DNA from: Termitomyces sp. T153
Taxonomy: Eukaryota > Basidiomycota > Agaricomycetes > Agaricales > Lyophyllaceae
DNA length: 64,000 nucleotides
NCBI GenBank assembly: GCA_018296165.2
Contig: JACKQL020000028.1
Coordinates: forward strand, 186,001-250,000
Direction: 5' to 3'
The notes under the pieces are model-generated. The model did not search any database and was not told where the DNA came from. It saw only the letters and a list, made by a program, of their open reading frames with translations. This document shows, piece by piece, positions 10,776 through 20,998 of this stretch (positions are counted from its first letter, which is position 1; each line of letters starts with the position of its first letter). The position numbers and the translations under genes are program-made.

Positions 10776-13615
10776 GGGAGCAGTCAGACTCTGTCCTCTT
10801 GTTGCTCTGCACTCCGTCACCTACTCCCTTTTTGTTATATTATACTATTGTCAATGCAATTTTGGTCAATGCTCCTGAGCATGTATGGTGAGCTTTAGTT
10901 TGTGTGAGGGTAAGTAAAAACACACAGGAGTGCAGGAGGAAGTTGAATCCTTAGTAAGTCCAGAGGTGGGGGTTAAGCCCATTGTTTGCCATCTGTGTTG
11001 GCTAGTCCCAGGGTCATTGCGGAACTTGGTGGAGTATTGTGGGAGGGAGTCCCAAGGCTTGACAGAGTGTTGAGAGTCTTTCTATGGGGTTCTGTTGCAT
11101 TTTGGAGTGTTGACAGCAGTGTTGTTGGGCTTGGCCCTCAGAGTTTTGGACCAAAGTTGTAGGGGTTGTCCTCTGTCTGTGGCAGAGTTGAGCATTGTGC
11201 TGGTTAGGGGGGGCAGACCTCCAAATCTTTGGAGTGTGCTTGATAGTGGCTGGCAGTTTTGTTTTTTCTGTTAGTGTGGCTTGCAGAGGAGCAGAGGCCT
11301 TCTAGTGATTTGGCCTTTATCCTGACATGGGTGGCAGAGGTGGCAGAGGTCCTTCTTGACAACAGTGGGGGTGATAGAGTGAAGACCCTTTACTAATGCA
11401 ACTGATGGAGATGGCAGAGGTCTCTTTGGATGGTGGTGGGGGTGGCGGGGTGAAGTTTGTCCTTGGAGGCAGGGCCAGTCAGAGGCAGAAGTCCTTGATG
11501 GCATAGAGGCATGGTCCTGGTGTGAGGTGGTCCTTGTAATAGTTTGTTGGGGGACTGTTCCATGGGCCAGCTATGCTGTGAGTTGGATTAGTGTGGGTGC
11601 AGAGGTACTCTCTTGGGGTAGGTGTTGCCATCCTTTGGTTGTTGGTGTCCAGGCTTTGGGTTTTAGTGGGTTTGCACATAGTGGGGGGTTTGTTGAGCTC
11701 CGGAGTATTGTATCTTGTTAGAGGTGTACTGGGTTTGGGCCTTGTTATGCTCCAGAGTGTTGGCTCTGGTCGAGGTTGCGCTCCAGAGTATGGTGTTTAG
11801 GGATGGGTGTGCTCAAGTGGTGTTTTGGTATGCTCTGGAGTGTCATTGACAAGGGGGCAGGGTTTGGGGTGGCCAGTCTCAATGAGTTTCTTCTGGTCCA
11901 AAGTTGAGGTTCATGAGTTCTAGGCCATTCATGCAATCTTGCTCTCCATTCCTGGCCAAGAGTAAGTCCAGAGATGGTTAGAGAAGTCTTACATAGTTCT
12001 GTTATTCTCTAGAACTTGAGGTGCTGCCTGAGCTGAATTGGTGGAGGCCTCCTTTTGGCAGAGGCAGCATGGGGTTCAGTTGGTGACTGTCTCATCCTAG
12101 TAGAGGTGCTCTAGGGTGAGGAGGAGTTTGGGGGCTGTCATCCCATGAGTTATTCCTCTTGGAGTAGGTGGTTCTTTTAGTGGAGCTGTGTCAGGGGACT
12201 GTATTGAGGGCCTAAGGGTTACTAGTTTGTTGGCGGAGTGCATGGAGCCAGTGGTACAAAGGCAGTGTGGGGGTTGGTGGTCTTTCATCTCTTCCCAGGG
12301 CAGAGCCAGTAATGGGGTGGTATGAGAGTTGGTGGAGTGTTGGCCTTGCTGATGGAGCTCTTTTATGCTTGGTGGGTCGGAGTGGGGTTAGTTTGGGGTG
12401 AGCTCAGGGCCTCAGGCAGTAGTTTTTGTCCTTTCCCAGGGTGGAGCTGGCAGCAGAGGCAGTGGGGGGTCAGCAAAGTGTTGACTTCACTGGCAGAGCT
12501 CTCTTGGTTTTGTTGGGACAGGGCAGGATTGGTCTGTGTGGGTTCAGGGTGTTGTTTCTTTCTTCTGGAGTGGGAGTTAGCAGTGCAGGGTTGCAGGGTG
12601 AGGGTAGCCTGGTGGGTGGTTTGTTGATAGAGTTGATTCCAGAGGTGATGTGGGGAGAAAAGGGGGTCCAGGAAGTGTTTAGTCAGTCCATTGTTTCCAT
12701 CATACAAACTAGGAGTCCAGAGTCAAATGTGGGGATTGGGGTTGGTTCTTAACTTGTTAGTGGGGCTGTGTCAGAGGTGACATGAGTTGAAGGGGAGGCT
12801 CCAGAGTTGGGTTTTCCTCTTGTTCAGTCAGCGCAATGAGCAGATGTTTAATGGATGTTACCACTGAGTGGTGGAGTCATTGCATATGGTGGTGGCTCCT
12901 AGAGTCACATTTGGATGTGGGGAGTGGGTCTGGCTGCCTTCCAAGGCTTTGGTGATTCTAGCCATCATCTCTTTGTGCAAAGTCTTTTGCTGCATTGGGG
13001 AAGATGGTTGTTCACAATTGTTGGAGGGTGGCAGAAAGTTAATCACAGGAGGACATCGATCTGAGACTTTAAGGAGGTTCACAGTGGAGTTAGGGTAGTC
13101 TTTCCTTTGTGCTCCAGAGCAGTCTGGAGGTCACTATGAATGGGGGCAGGGTAGGTCTTGGCACTGTGGGGCAATCAACTAATTTTCTGATTGGGGAAAA
13201 GGTGCTGCTTCCTTAGAAGGCATCATTGGTTCCTTGATTGTTAGGGCAGAGTTGGAGGGGCTGCCTCATCATTCTGAGCATCTGGATCAATCTCTGTTGG
13301 CATGGTTAGATTTTGCCAGGGGCATTGCAGAATTTGGGGAGAAACTACTTGGAGGGTCTCAGAGTTTATTCTCTTGTTGGGGAAGTGTTTTGTCAGGGGA
13401 GGGGAGTAGTATGGTGGCAGGTCTGGAGCTCTGTGGGCAGGTTGTGGTGTGTGATGCCCTTGCTGGTGGGGTGGCACTTTCTTCAATGTTGAGTTGTTGT
13501 TGGGGGGTTGCAGCATCCTTGGAATGGGTAGCAATGGGGGAAAAACCAATCACTTTTTATGGGAGGCATCAGCAATTTTAGGGCACTCCAGAGAAACTAC
13601 TTTATATGGAGTTTG
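10776..13615 (-). other. Degenerate G2 internal region (former pol side)
   Basis: No frame longer than about 110 codons is recognisable. Nucleotide similarity to other G2 copies places it. The left end (10890-11010) matches the sequence after the chromodomain in the fuller element (16640-16740). The right end (13560-13610) matches the RT N-terminal block equivalent to KVVPPEYHEFADMF. The segment 11690-11850 holds repeated CTCCAGAG/CTCCGGAG units. Integrase or RT catalytic motifs are not visible. It is interrupted at 13615 by the insertion 13616-24348 and continues at 24349. Confidence 0.55.
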
Positions 13616-14598
13616 TGTCAGGTTCTGCTGATGACGGGGGCTCAGTACACTGGCGAGTCCTTACTAGGCAGACACGATATCCTGCGCTTATAACCAGGCG
13701 TCTGGAGTTGGAGCGGAGGTGGGGAGGCTTGCAAGGGGGTTCTAGGGAAAACGGCCCAAGCAAGTCCTGAATGGCCTGGAGAAGTCTAAGACTGAAGGTA
13801 TTGGTCATTGGCCCAGGGCGGGTGTCAGGGCTAGTTTGTGGGCACGCAAATAGATTGCGGGGTGAGTGGAGGCTTCTTGAGTGATGGGGGCAGGGCCAGA
13901 GTTGGATAGGGGATTACCTGGGCTTGATGGGTCCTGGGGCCAAGCAGGGAGTGAGGGTCGGAGTTGTCATAAGAATGTTTGGGTCGTGGCACATGCACGG
14001 AGTTTGTACTGACATAGGGAGCAAGAGGAACTTAGAAGAACAAAGGAAATATGTACAGTCAAGACGAGACAGAGATGAGACGAGACTGAGGAAAAAGATA
14101 GATTCAAAACTTAAAAACAGAAACAGAGATGAGACAAGAGACGAAACATAGGAAACCGGTAAATGTAATATCAAGACTAAAGTTTGAAGAGTTATTCTAC
14201 AACTTATATACTGACTACTGGGTACCCCAGAGGGTGGTGGATATGGTGGCGGGAGTTGATGGAGCTGTGTGGAGTCAATGGGTGTCAGGTACAATCCAAG
14301 GGCAGGCTGCAGCGGTATTCTGATGGGATCAGTTGGGGGCATGGGCCACTCTGAGGACGTTGTGATACTCCGGAATGGGTCGGGTAAACTAGGGTAAGGG
14401 GTCGGGAACATATGACATGGCCAGGAACAGTGGAGGAAGGTTTCAGGGAGAGTGTTGATGGCTATGGAGAGGGTGTTGGAGTTGCCATCGGGGTTTGCCA
14501 GAGAAGCATTGGAGTTATCCAGTGTGGGCGGGGTTCAGGGGAGTTAGACAGGAACTCGGGAGGGGTTGGGAACAGTGTCTAGGGAGTGGGTCGTGACA
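13616..14598 (-). repeat. G2 LTR 'b' (3' LTR)
   Basis: 983 bp, starting TGTCACGACC at 14598 and ending AACCTGACA at 13616 in minus orientation. It has the TATATAA and, 32 nt further on, AGTCTTGATATTA. LTR 'd' lacks an 85-bp stretch found here. Confidence 0.88.
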
Positions 14599-14613
14599 TT
14601 ACCCCCCCTTCAG
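14599..14613 (-). promoter_or_regulatory. G2 polypurine tract
   Basis: CTGAAGGGGGGGTAA-type purine run directly before the 3' LTR on the minus strand. Confidence 0.75.
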
Positions 14614-14812
14614 CATCGAGACCCTCGAGACGTGGGGAGCGAGTTGGGGATCAGTAGGGCATGGGAATCAAAGTTGATCAATATTGATCAAACCACAGTG
14701 AGCGGTGGTGGTGTGGGGAAGGAAGTCGAGGTGTGGCCGCTGTTTGCCAGGGGCTCCTTCCTAAGTTATCAAAAAGGGGTGGACACACCCGGGAGTCCCC
14801 CAGCTTGTTGTA

Positions 14813-16509
14813 ATGTCTTCTTCAGCTTATTCTCCCACAGCATTTAGGTCACCATCCCTGCCATCCCAGCCGTCGTCTTCCAAGGATTCAGAGGGTTGCT
14901 AAGATTGCTGTCAGATCGAGGCAATGTACCATAGCCATGAGGGTGGTCTGTCTTATGTACCCCAGAATACTAATCGGTCCTTCGCAGAGTTGTCTGCGGC
15001 CATGGCAGGTCCCTCAGGGCCATTGTCTGGCGCAGACGTGACACAGCCACCAGCAGGCATGGCCCCTTCTACACGCTCCAAGTCTGGCATTTGTCTGGGG
15101 GTGGTCTGGCTTGTCCCAGAGAGTTTGAGGGTGGTACAGGCAGAGGTGATGCCAGAGCAGTTTGCCAAGGCGGTGGGTCAGGCGAGGGGTCCCCCCACCT
15201 TCATGTGGTGTCAGGTGGCAGCTCCGGTGAGTGGTTACTTAGCTTTATGTTTCCTGGACTAACATGCCCTTGCAGTGTGCGTCTTGCACCCAATGAGGAG
15301 AACAGTGTGAATTTGAGGTGCCTGCATTGGGGGTATGGCGGGACACGTCAGTGTGCCTTCCATGCCATTCACGGCATGAGAAGTGCTCTGTCACCCTAAG
15401 TTGGCGTGCCACCTGCATCGCGGCGGAGCAAGAGTGGGATCGAGATTGGGTCACAGCGCAGCTGGAGGAAGGGCGGAAGGGCAGAGTGTCAGGGAGGGGC
15501 TCTGGGGCTGGGGAAGGGGAACGGGTTAGCATGCCTGCTATGAAGGTGGGGCCCCTGCAGGGTGGATGGAGGGAGGAGGCCCCTTCCATGCAGGAGAAAG
15601 GAAAATGGAGAGCATCCCCTTCACCCAAGGCAGGTCCCAGTAAGCGGGCGCGGGGCGAGCAGGCAATGGGGGGCCCCCCTGGTTCCGCGGTATACTCCCC
15701 TACATCCAGAGCCCCCATTGAGCAGTCTGCGGATAGGTCGTGGTTGGTTGCGGAGGCCTTTCTGCGGCATTGGGTAGAGAGCTTGGAATGGTTGTTGGTC
15801 GCATGCGAGGAGGAGGTTCAGGAGGTACAGGAGGAGAGGGACGGGGCTCAATGGGAGCTGGACAGGGTTTGGAGGGAATGGGACTTGGTGCGGAAGGACA
15901 AGGACATCACCATGGGGACTGCCATGGAGTGATTGTCTTGTCTGCAGAAGTTGGAGGTGCGGACGGTGCATTTGCAGGTGAGGGTGGAGGCAGCAGAGGT
16001 GGTGATGCAGCAGGCAGGAGGCTCAGGGGCATGGGAGAATCAGCAGGGTTCCAGCGCTGGGGAAGTCCGGGCAGCGGTGGAGAGGGCACGGCAGCAGGAG
16101 GAATGGCTTGCCAACAAGGTGGCCTCAGGCCGGCGAGGAGTGCTTTGTGAGTGGTTTCCTTGCTTCCCATCTCCTAAGCACTGATTTCATTTCCATAGAC
16201 TGGGCCAGGGAGCATTGCATCCTTCTCAACGGAGCGTTGGCAGCGCTGGAGTCCATCCATGATGGGTTGGTGAGGATGCCCAGGGACCTTCTGCCGGAGT
16301 TGGGTCAAGAGGTTATGCAGATGGGGCATCTGTTGGCAGGGCATCGGTGGAGGGCGACAGCAGACCCCAGAGCATGGTGGGAGATGGTGACGGACATGGG
16401 GGAACTGCTTCCCGGGCAACCCGAGGTTCTGGCAATGGTAGTGGCGCAGTTGGAAGTGTTCATGGTGGGAAGGGTAGCGGGGTTAGGGTTGGAGGAGGAG
16501 GAGGGGTGA
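14813..16509 (+). pseudogene. G2 antisense gene, copy B (Zn2Cys6-like protein), best preserved
   Basis: Three exons read opposite to the element. Exon 1 (ATG 14813) opens MSSSAYSPTAFRSPSLPSQP. Intron 1 is 15227-15275 (GTGAGT ... CTAAC ... GCAG, 49 nt, phase 0). Exon 2 begins with the intact cluster C-A-S-C, X6, C, X15, C-L-P-C, X6, C, which fits CX2CX6CX15CX2CX6C. This is Zn2Cys6 spacing with a long middle loop. A Pro/Gly/Lys/Arg-rich stretch (KAGPSKRARGEQ) and a long Glu/Arg-rich, coiled-coil-like part follow. Intron 2 is 16147-16198 (GTGAGT ... CTAAG ... ATAG, 52 nt). Exon 3 encodes ILLNGALAALESIHDGLVRM and ends EEEEG. Only about three nonsense codons are present (near 14898, 15291 and 15931). 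Fungal Zn2Cys6 proteins are usually transcription factors. Here the loop between cysteines 2 and 3 is not basic, so DNA binding is uncertain. Confidence 0.75.
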
Positions 16510-16736
16510 GGGGAACTCAGACCCCATTGTTGAATTGTTCTCTGTCCATTCTTGTTCGATATGTACATTCACTGCTTGTCACTATACATTCTCTGGTCCT
16601 TCTGCTGAGTGTGGGAAGTTTCAGATAGAGCAAGGAGAGGAGTAAGTGAAAACACGTAGGAGAGTACTGGTGGGAGTTGAATCCCTGGTGAACACAGAGG
16701 CAGGGGTTACACCCACTACTGCCATCTGTGTTGGGT

Positions 16737-17153
16737 CAGTTCTGGGAGTTCCAGGGCTTGGTGGGATTTTGTCGGTGGAAGTCCCGGAGTTCATCGGGGG
16801 CTCTGTTGAGGTTCTTTCAAGGTTCCCACATGTTGTCCTCAGGTCCGTAGCCCTTCCAGTGGACCAAGTACTGGAGTTGGCTGCAGACTATCCGGGAGTC
16901 AAGGATCTCGTCAACCTTGTAGTAATACTCATCCTTGACTTTGACGGGGAGCGGTCGGCTGGGGCGTTGGCCAGGGAAGGGGACTTGAGCATGCTTTTCA
17001 AGGAGTCAAATGTGGAACACAGGGTGGAGGCCCTTCAGGCCCGGAGGCAGGTTGAGCTTGTAAGCATGGGTGGAGACCTTCTGGAGGACCTTGAATGGGC
17101 CGGGCATTTGTGGTTGAGTTTGATGGAAGGCCTCCGGGTCTTGAGATTCTGCC
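16737..17153 (-). pseudogene. G2 integrase C-terminus and chromodomain
   Basis: The minus frame from 17153 gives PFKVLQKVSTHAYKLNLPPG and GLHPVFHI (the GPY/F-type module), then a chromodomain ([28 protein letters not shown]). It terminates at a TGA (16737-16739). Two internal stops are present. It belongs to the element 13616-24348 but is separated from its RT by the LTR at 17154-18306. Confidence 0.85.
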
Positions 17154-18306
17154 TGTTAGGTTCCGCTGACCTCGGGGGCTCAGCTGCACTGGGCAAGTCC
17201 TTACTAGGTGGGCGTGATCCCCTTGCACTGGTAACCGAACACTCAAAAACGTTCCAGGCACTGATGGCTTGTGCGGATAGTCGGTGGGATGTGATCTGGA
17301 CAGATCCGGGGAAGTTCAGAGGAGTCGGATTGTGGGAAACGGGATGGTCTTGGCGGGGTTTAGGCAGAAGACCATATGGGAGATTCACGGAAGCAAAGGA
17401 GTAGGCAGCTGTGTGATCAATGGGAGTGGAGCCGGGGTTTGATGGAGTCCAGGACTGAGCGAAGAGCGAGGTTCAGACTAGGTGAAAGAGTGTTGGGGTT
17501 TGTGATCATAATCGTGGAGTTTGTGAGGTCATTTAGGTTGATGAGGACTTGGCCACAACAGCTGGATGGAGTCACCGAGACAGCATCAGACGAAATGGAA
17601 TGGGGTTGATATGGAACAAGAGTAGATTCGAGTGGAGATACAAAACAATAACAAGAACGATAGCGAAATGGAGATGAGACAAGACTGGGAGACTGAGATG
17701 AGACCGGGAGACTGAGATAAGACCAGGAGACTGAGAGTAAGGAGAACGAGACACGAAACATGAAACACAAAACACAAAACACGAAAAGGAAACAATCAGA
17801 CCATAGGTAACGTTAAGCAATATCAAGACTAGAGTACGAAGAGCTACTCAATGACTTATATACTGACTACCGGAGAACTTTGGGGTATGTCAGCTGCAGC
17901 GGCGGGGCTTGGTGGAGCTCAACAGAGTGGGCGGGTGTCAGTTGCGATCAAGGATTGGGCTGCGCTGATACGTTGATGGGATCATTGGGGAATGCGGGTT
18001 GCCCCAAGGTTGTCGTGATACTCCAGAATGGGTCAGCGGAACCAGGGTGTTGAGTTGATGATGGGTGGTGAAGATTGGGAACAGCGGGGGTGGTTCTCAG
18101 GGTTCGGGAGATCCAGGGTAAGTGTCAGTGGCTGTGGGGAAAGCATCGAAGTTGGCCAGGGGGCTGTCGGAGTTAGCTGGGGAGGCGTCGGAGTTAGCCA
18201 AAATAGGTGCGGGGCATGGGCAGAAGTTCGGCAGAGCGTCGGGGGTTTTTTTGGGGGTCGGGGGTTGCTGGGCGATGTGTGGGGTTTCAGGGGACAGGTC
18301 GTGACA
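17154..18306 (-). repeat. Extra G2 LTR 'c' inside the 13616-24348 element
   Basis: A full LTR of a different subtype from 'b' and 'd', with start-site block AGTCTTGATATTG. It starts at 18306 in the middle of RNase H, directly after residues RAYLEGS, and ends at 17154 next to the integrase C-terminus. The flanking 5-mers differ (CTGCC and GGACC), and about 1.9 kb of pol is missing between them. A simple solo-LTR insertion would not do this; recombination between LTRs of two insertions would. Confidence 0.85.
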
Positions 18307-20960
18307 GGACCCCTCGAGGTAGGCCCGCCACTGACGAAAGGCTTTGACGATTGTGAGGAGTTTCTTGTCATAAATATCGTAGTTGAGTTCCACTGGGATT
18401 ATTGATTGGGTGTAGAAGGCAACGGGGTGGAGATCCTTGCCTCCCAAGTCCAACTGGGAGAGTATCCTGGCAATAGCATAGTCGGAGGCATCACATTCGA
18501 GCATGATTGGTAAGGAGGGGTTGAAATGGTGGAGGACTGGAGTGGAGGTGAAGGCCTTCTTCAGGAGGAGGAATATGCTCTGGCACTTGCTGTCCCAGTC
18601 CCAAGGGGTGTCCTTCCATGTGAGTCAGTTGAGGGGTTTGGTGATCCCAGAGTAGTTGTCAATGAAGCGGCAATAGAAATTAGCAAATCCCAACAATGAC
18701 TGTACCTCCTTGACGTTCCGCAGGGAGGGCCAGTTGAGTATCGCATCAACCTTGGCGGGGTCCATGTGCACACTGTCAGGGGTGATGATGACTCCAAGAT
18801 ATTCGACTTCCATTGTGTGGAAGGAGCACTTCTCAGGTTTAGCGTGAAGGTGATATTCTCAGAGTCATTCCGAGACATGGCAGACGTGCTCCAAATGCTC
18901 CGCCAGCAAATTTGAGTAGATCAGGATATCGTCCAAATATATGATGACAAAAATGTCATTCATGTTGTGGAAGATGTTGTTCATGAAGTACTGGAAGGTG
19001 GCAGGGGAGTTAGTCATTCTGAAGGGCATTACGAGATACTCAAAGAGGCCATAGTGGGTGCGAAAGGCAGTCTTCCATTCATGTCCCTGGGCAATCTGGA
19101 CATTGTTGTAGCTGGAACGGAGGTCAATTTTTGTGTAAATCTTGGCGCTGTGAAGACAATCAACAAGGTCTCCGATTAAGGGGAGGGGGTACCAGTTCTT
19201 TTTGGTGACTTTGTTGAGTCCCCGATAGTCCACACAGAGTCGGAGGGATCCGTCTTTTTTCTTGGCAAACAGAACTGGGGTGCCAGCCGCGGAGATTGAC
19301 AGGCATATGAAACCTTTGCTGAGCATGTCATCAAGGTATTCCTTCAGGGCCTGGAGCTCGATTTTGGACATGTTGTAGATCTTGCCAAACGGGGGTGAGG
19401 TACCTTCTTTGAGGTTGATCTTGTAGTTGTAGGAGCAGTGTGGAGGGAGTTCCTTGGCACTTCCTTCAGAGAACATGTCAGCAAACTCATGATACTCTGG
19501 GGGAACTACTTTGGATAGGATCTGTTCCTCTGTCTTGCTTTCTGGTGCGGTAGTCCCTGTGCAGAGGTATTCCTTGGGTAGGGCTGGCATGACTTGCAAC
19601 TGGAAGGCGGGGGTGCCTTCTTGTAGGAGGCACGCGAAGGGGACAGCGCCAATGATTTTGATGTTGAGGTCTCTGGAGTTGATGGGGTTGGGTACTGTAG
19701 GTGTAACAGTCGGGTCTGGGGTGACGTCGGGGTCAGTTGGGGGCTTCGGGCATTGCTGGTCAGGGTAGCGCAGGCCCTTATATCAATTTCGGAGTATGTC
19801 GGGGGGCAGCCGTTGTAATTTGTCCAAGGGTGATCAAGACAGAGTTGTGCTTCTTTCTCCGTCAGGGTTGGCGTCAGGGGTTGGGGAATCCTGAGTTGTT
19901 CTGGAGGTGATGGTGTCAGGGCGGGGAACATTGAGATCAGAGATAGACTGGAGGTGGAGGTAGATGGCAGCTGCTAAGCTTGCTTTGGGGCTGGGGAATT
20001 GCATGGTGAGGTTCTTCTAGTTGATGTTGGGATTAATGTCTTGCAGCCATGGGAGTCCGAGCATGATTGGGGTCAACGGGGGTAGTTGGGTAATGAGGAG
20101 TTGGGCCTGGAATTGCAGGTCATTATTGAGGGTGAGGGTGTTGTCATGGTACTGCGTGATTCTTGTTGTGGCAGGGCTCCTGTCAAAGAGTTGGAGCTTG
20201 AGGGGTTTGTTGAGGTCGTTGCGTCAGAGATCAAGTTGGTTGCTGATGAAAACACCGGAGGCACCGCTGTCTATGAGGGCAGGGAGTACCTTGAGCGAGC
20301 CGCCAAGTCGGACATAGATGATGAATGACTGTACAGACCTAGAGCAAAGTTGCGGAGGGGTCCAGGGTTGGTCGATCGTGGTCTCAGAGTTCTTGGAGGG
20401 GGGTGAGACATAGAAGGGTACCAGCCCGGAGTTGGTGGGGTTGTCCCAGTTGAAGTGGAGGGTGAGACTGGGCCAATTGACATGGGGATTGGTGGAGCAG
20501 AGCCACGAGAACCCTAGGATGACGGGGGCGGAGGGGTGTAATTTTGTGACGAGTAGTCGGAGTTCTTGCTATTGTCCATTGGTGAAGGTCATGGTTGTTT
20601 CTAGACAATGAGTGATGTCTCCTGCTGGGGTAGAGTCTCCGTCAAAGAGTTTGAGGGGGATCAGGGCGGGGAGGCGACAGAGAGGTTGTGGGGCAAGCAC
20701 CGCCAGGGATTTGTCAACGAAGTTATCAGTGGCACCACTGTCGACTAGTGTGGGGACGGGTTTGTCGGTGAAGGGGAGAGTGGTGTGGAGGAGGAGGTTT
20801 GTGGACAAGTGAGAGGGGAGGTGTGCTGGGGGGTTATCCAGGGCGAGTACTATTGCGCGGAGGAGTGGGGCTGGGGTGGAGAAGACATCAGGATATGGTC
20901 CGCGGTCTAGTGCATCTTCCAGACCTAAACCGCTGACTCGTTTTCCATGAACTGGTAGTT
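18307..20960 (-). pseudogene. G2 pol 5' part: two retropepsin domains, RT, start of RNase H
   Basis: One minus frame with a few stops. The first retropepsin has LVDSGATDNFVDK near 20740 and VILGFSWLCSTNPHVNW. A second has ALIDSGASGVFISNQ near 20265 and IMLGLPWLQDINPNIN. RT (19599 to about 18865) is open and well kept, with SKVVPPEYHEFADMFSEGSA, VLFAKKKDGSLRLCVDYRGL, MTNSPATFQYFMNNIF and the catalytic YLDD. RNase H begins (MLECDASDYAIARILSQ, YDIYDKKLLTIVKAF) and is cut by the LTR at 18306. Two protease-like domains in tandem are unusual for Ty3/Gypsy. Frame and spacing are the same for both, so this is not an obvious assembly slip. Confidence 0.85.
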
Positions 20961-20998
20961 ACAGTCCTCTCTGTCAATCATCCACATGGCGCGTCCCA

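Noticed and set aside
16646..17404. 252-codon plus-strand frame
   Set aside because: Antisense shadow of the integrase C-terminus/chromodomain and LTR; no domain, and the minus strand explains it fully.
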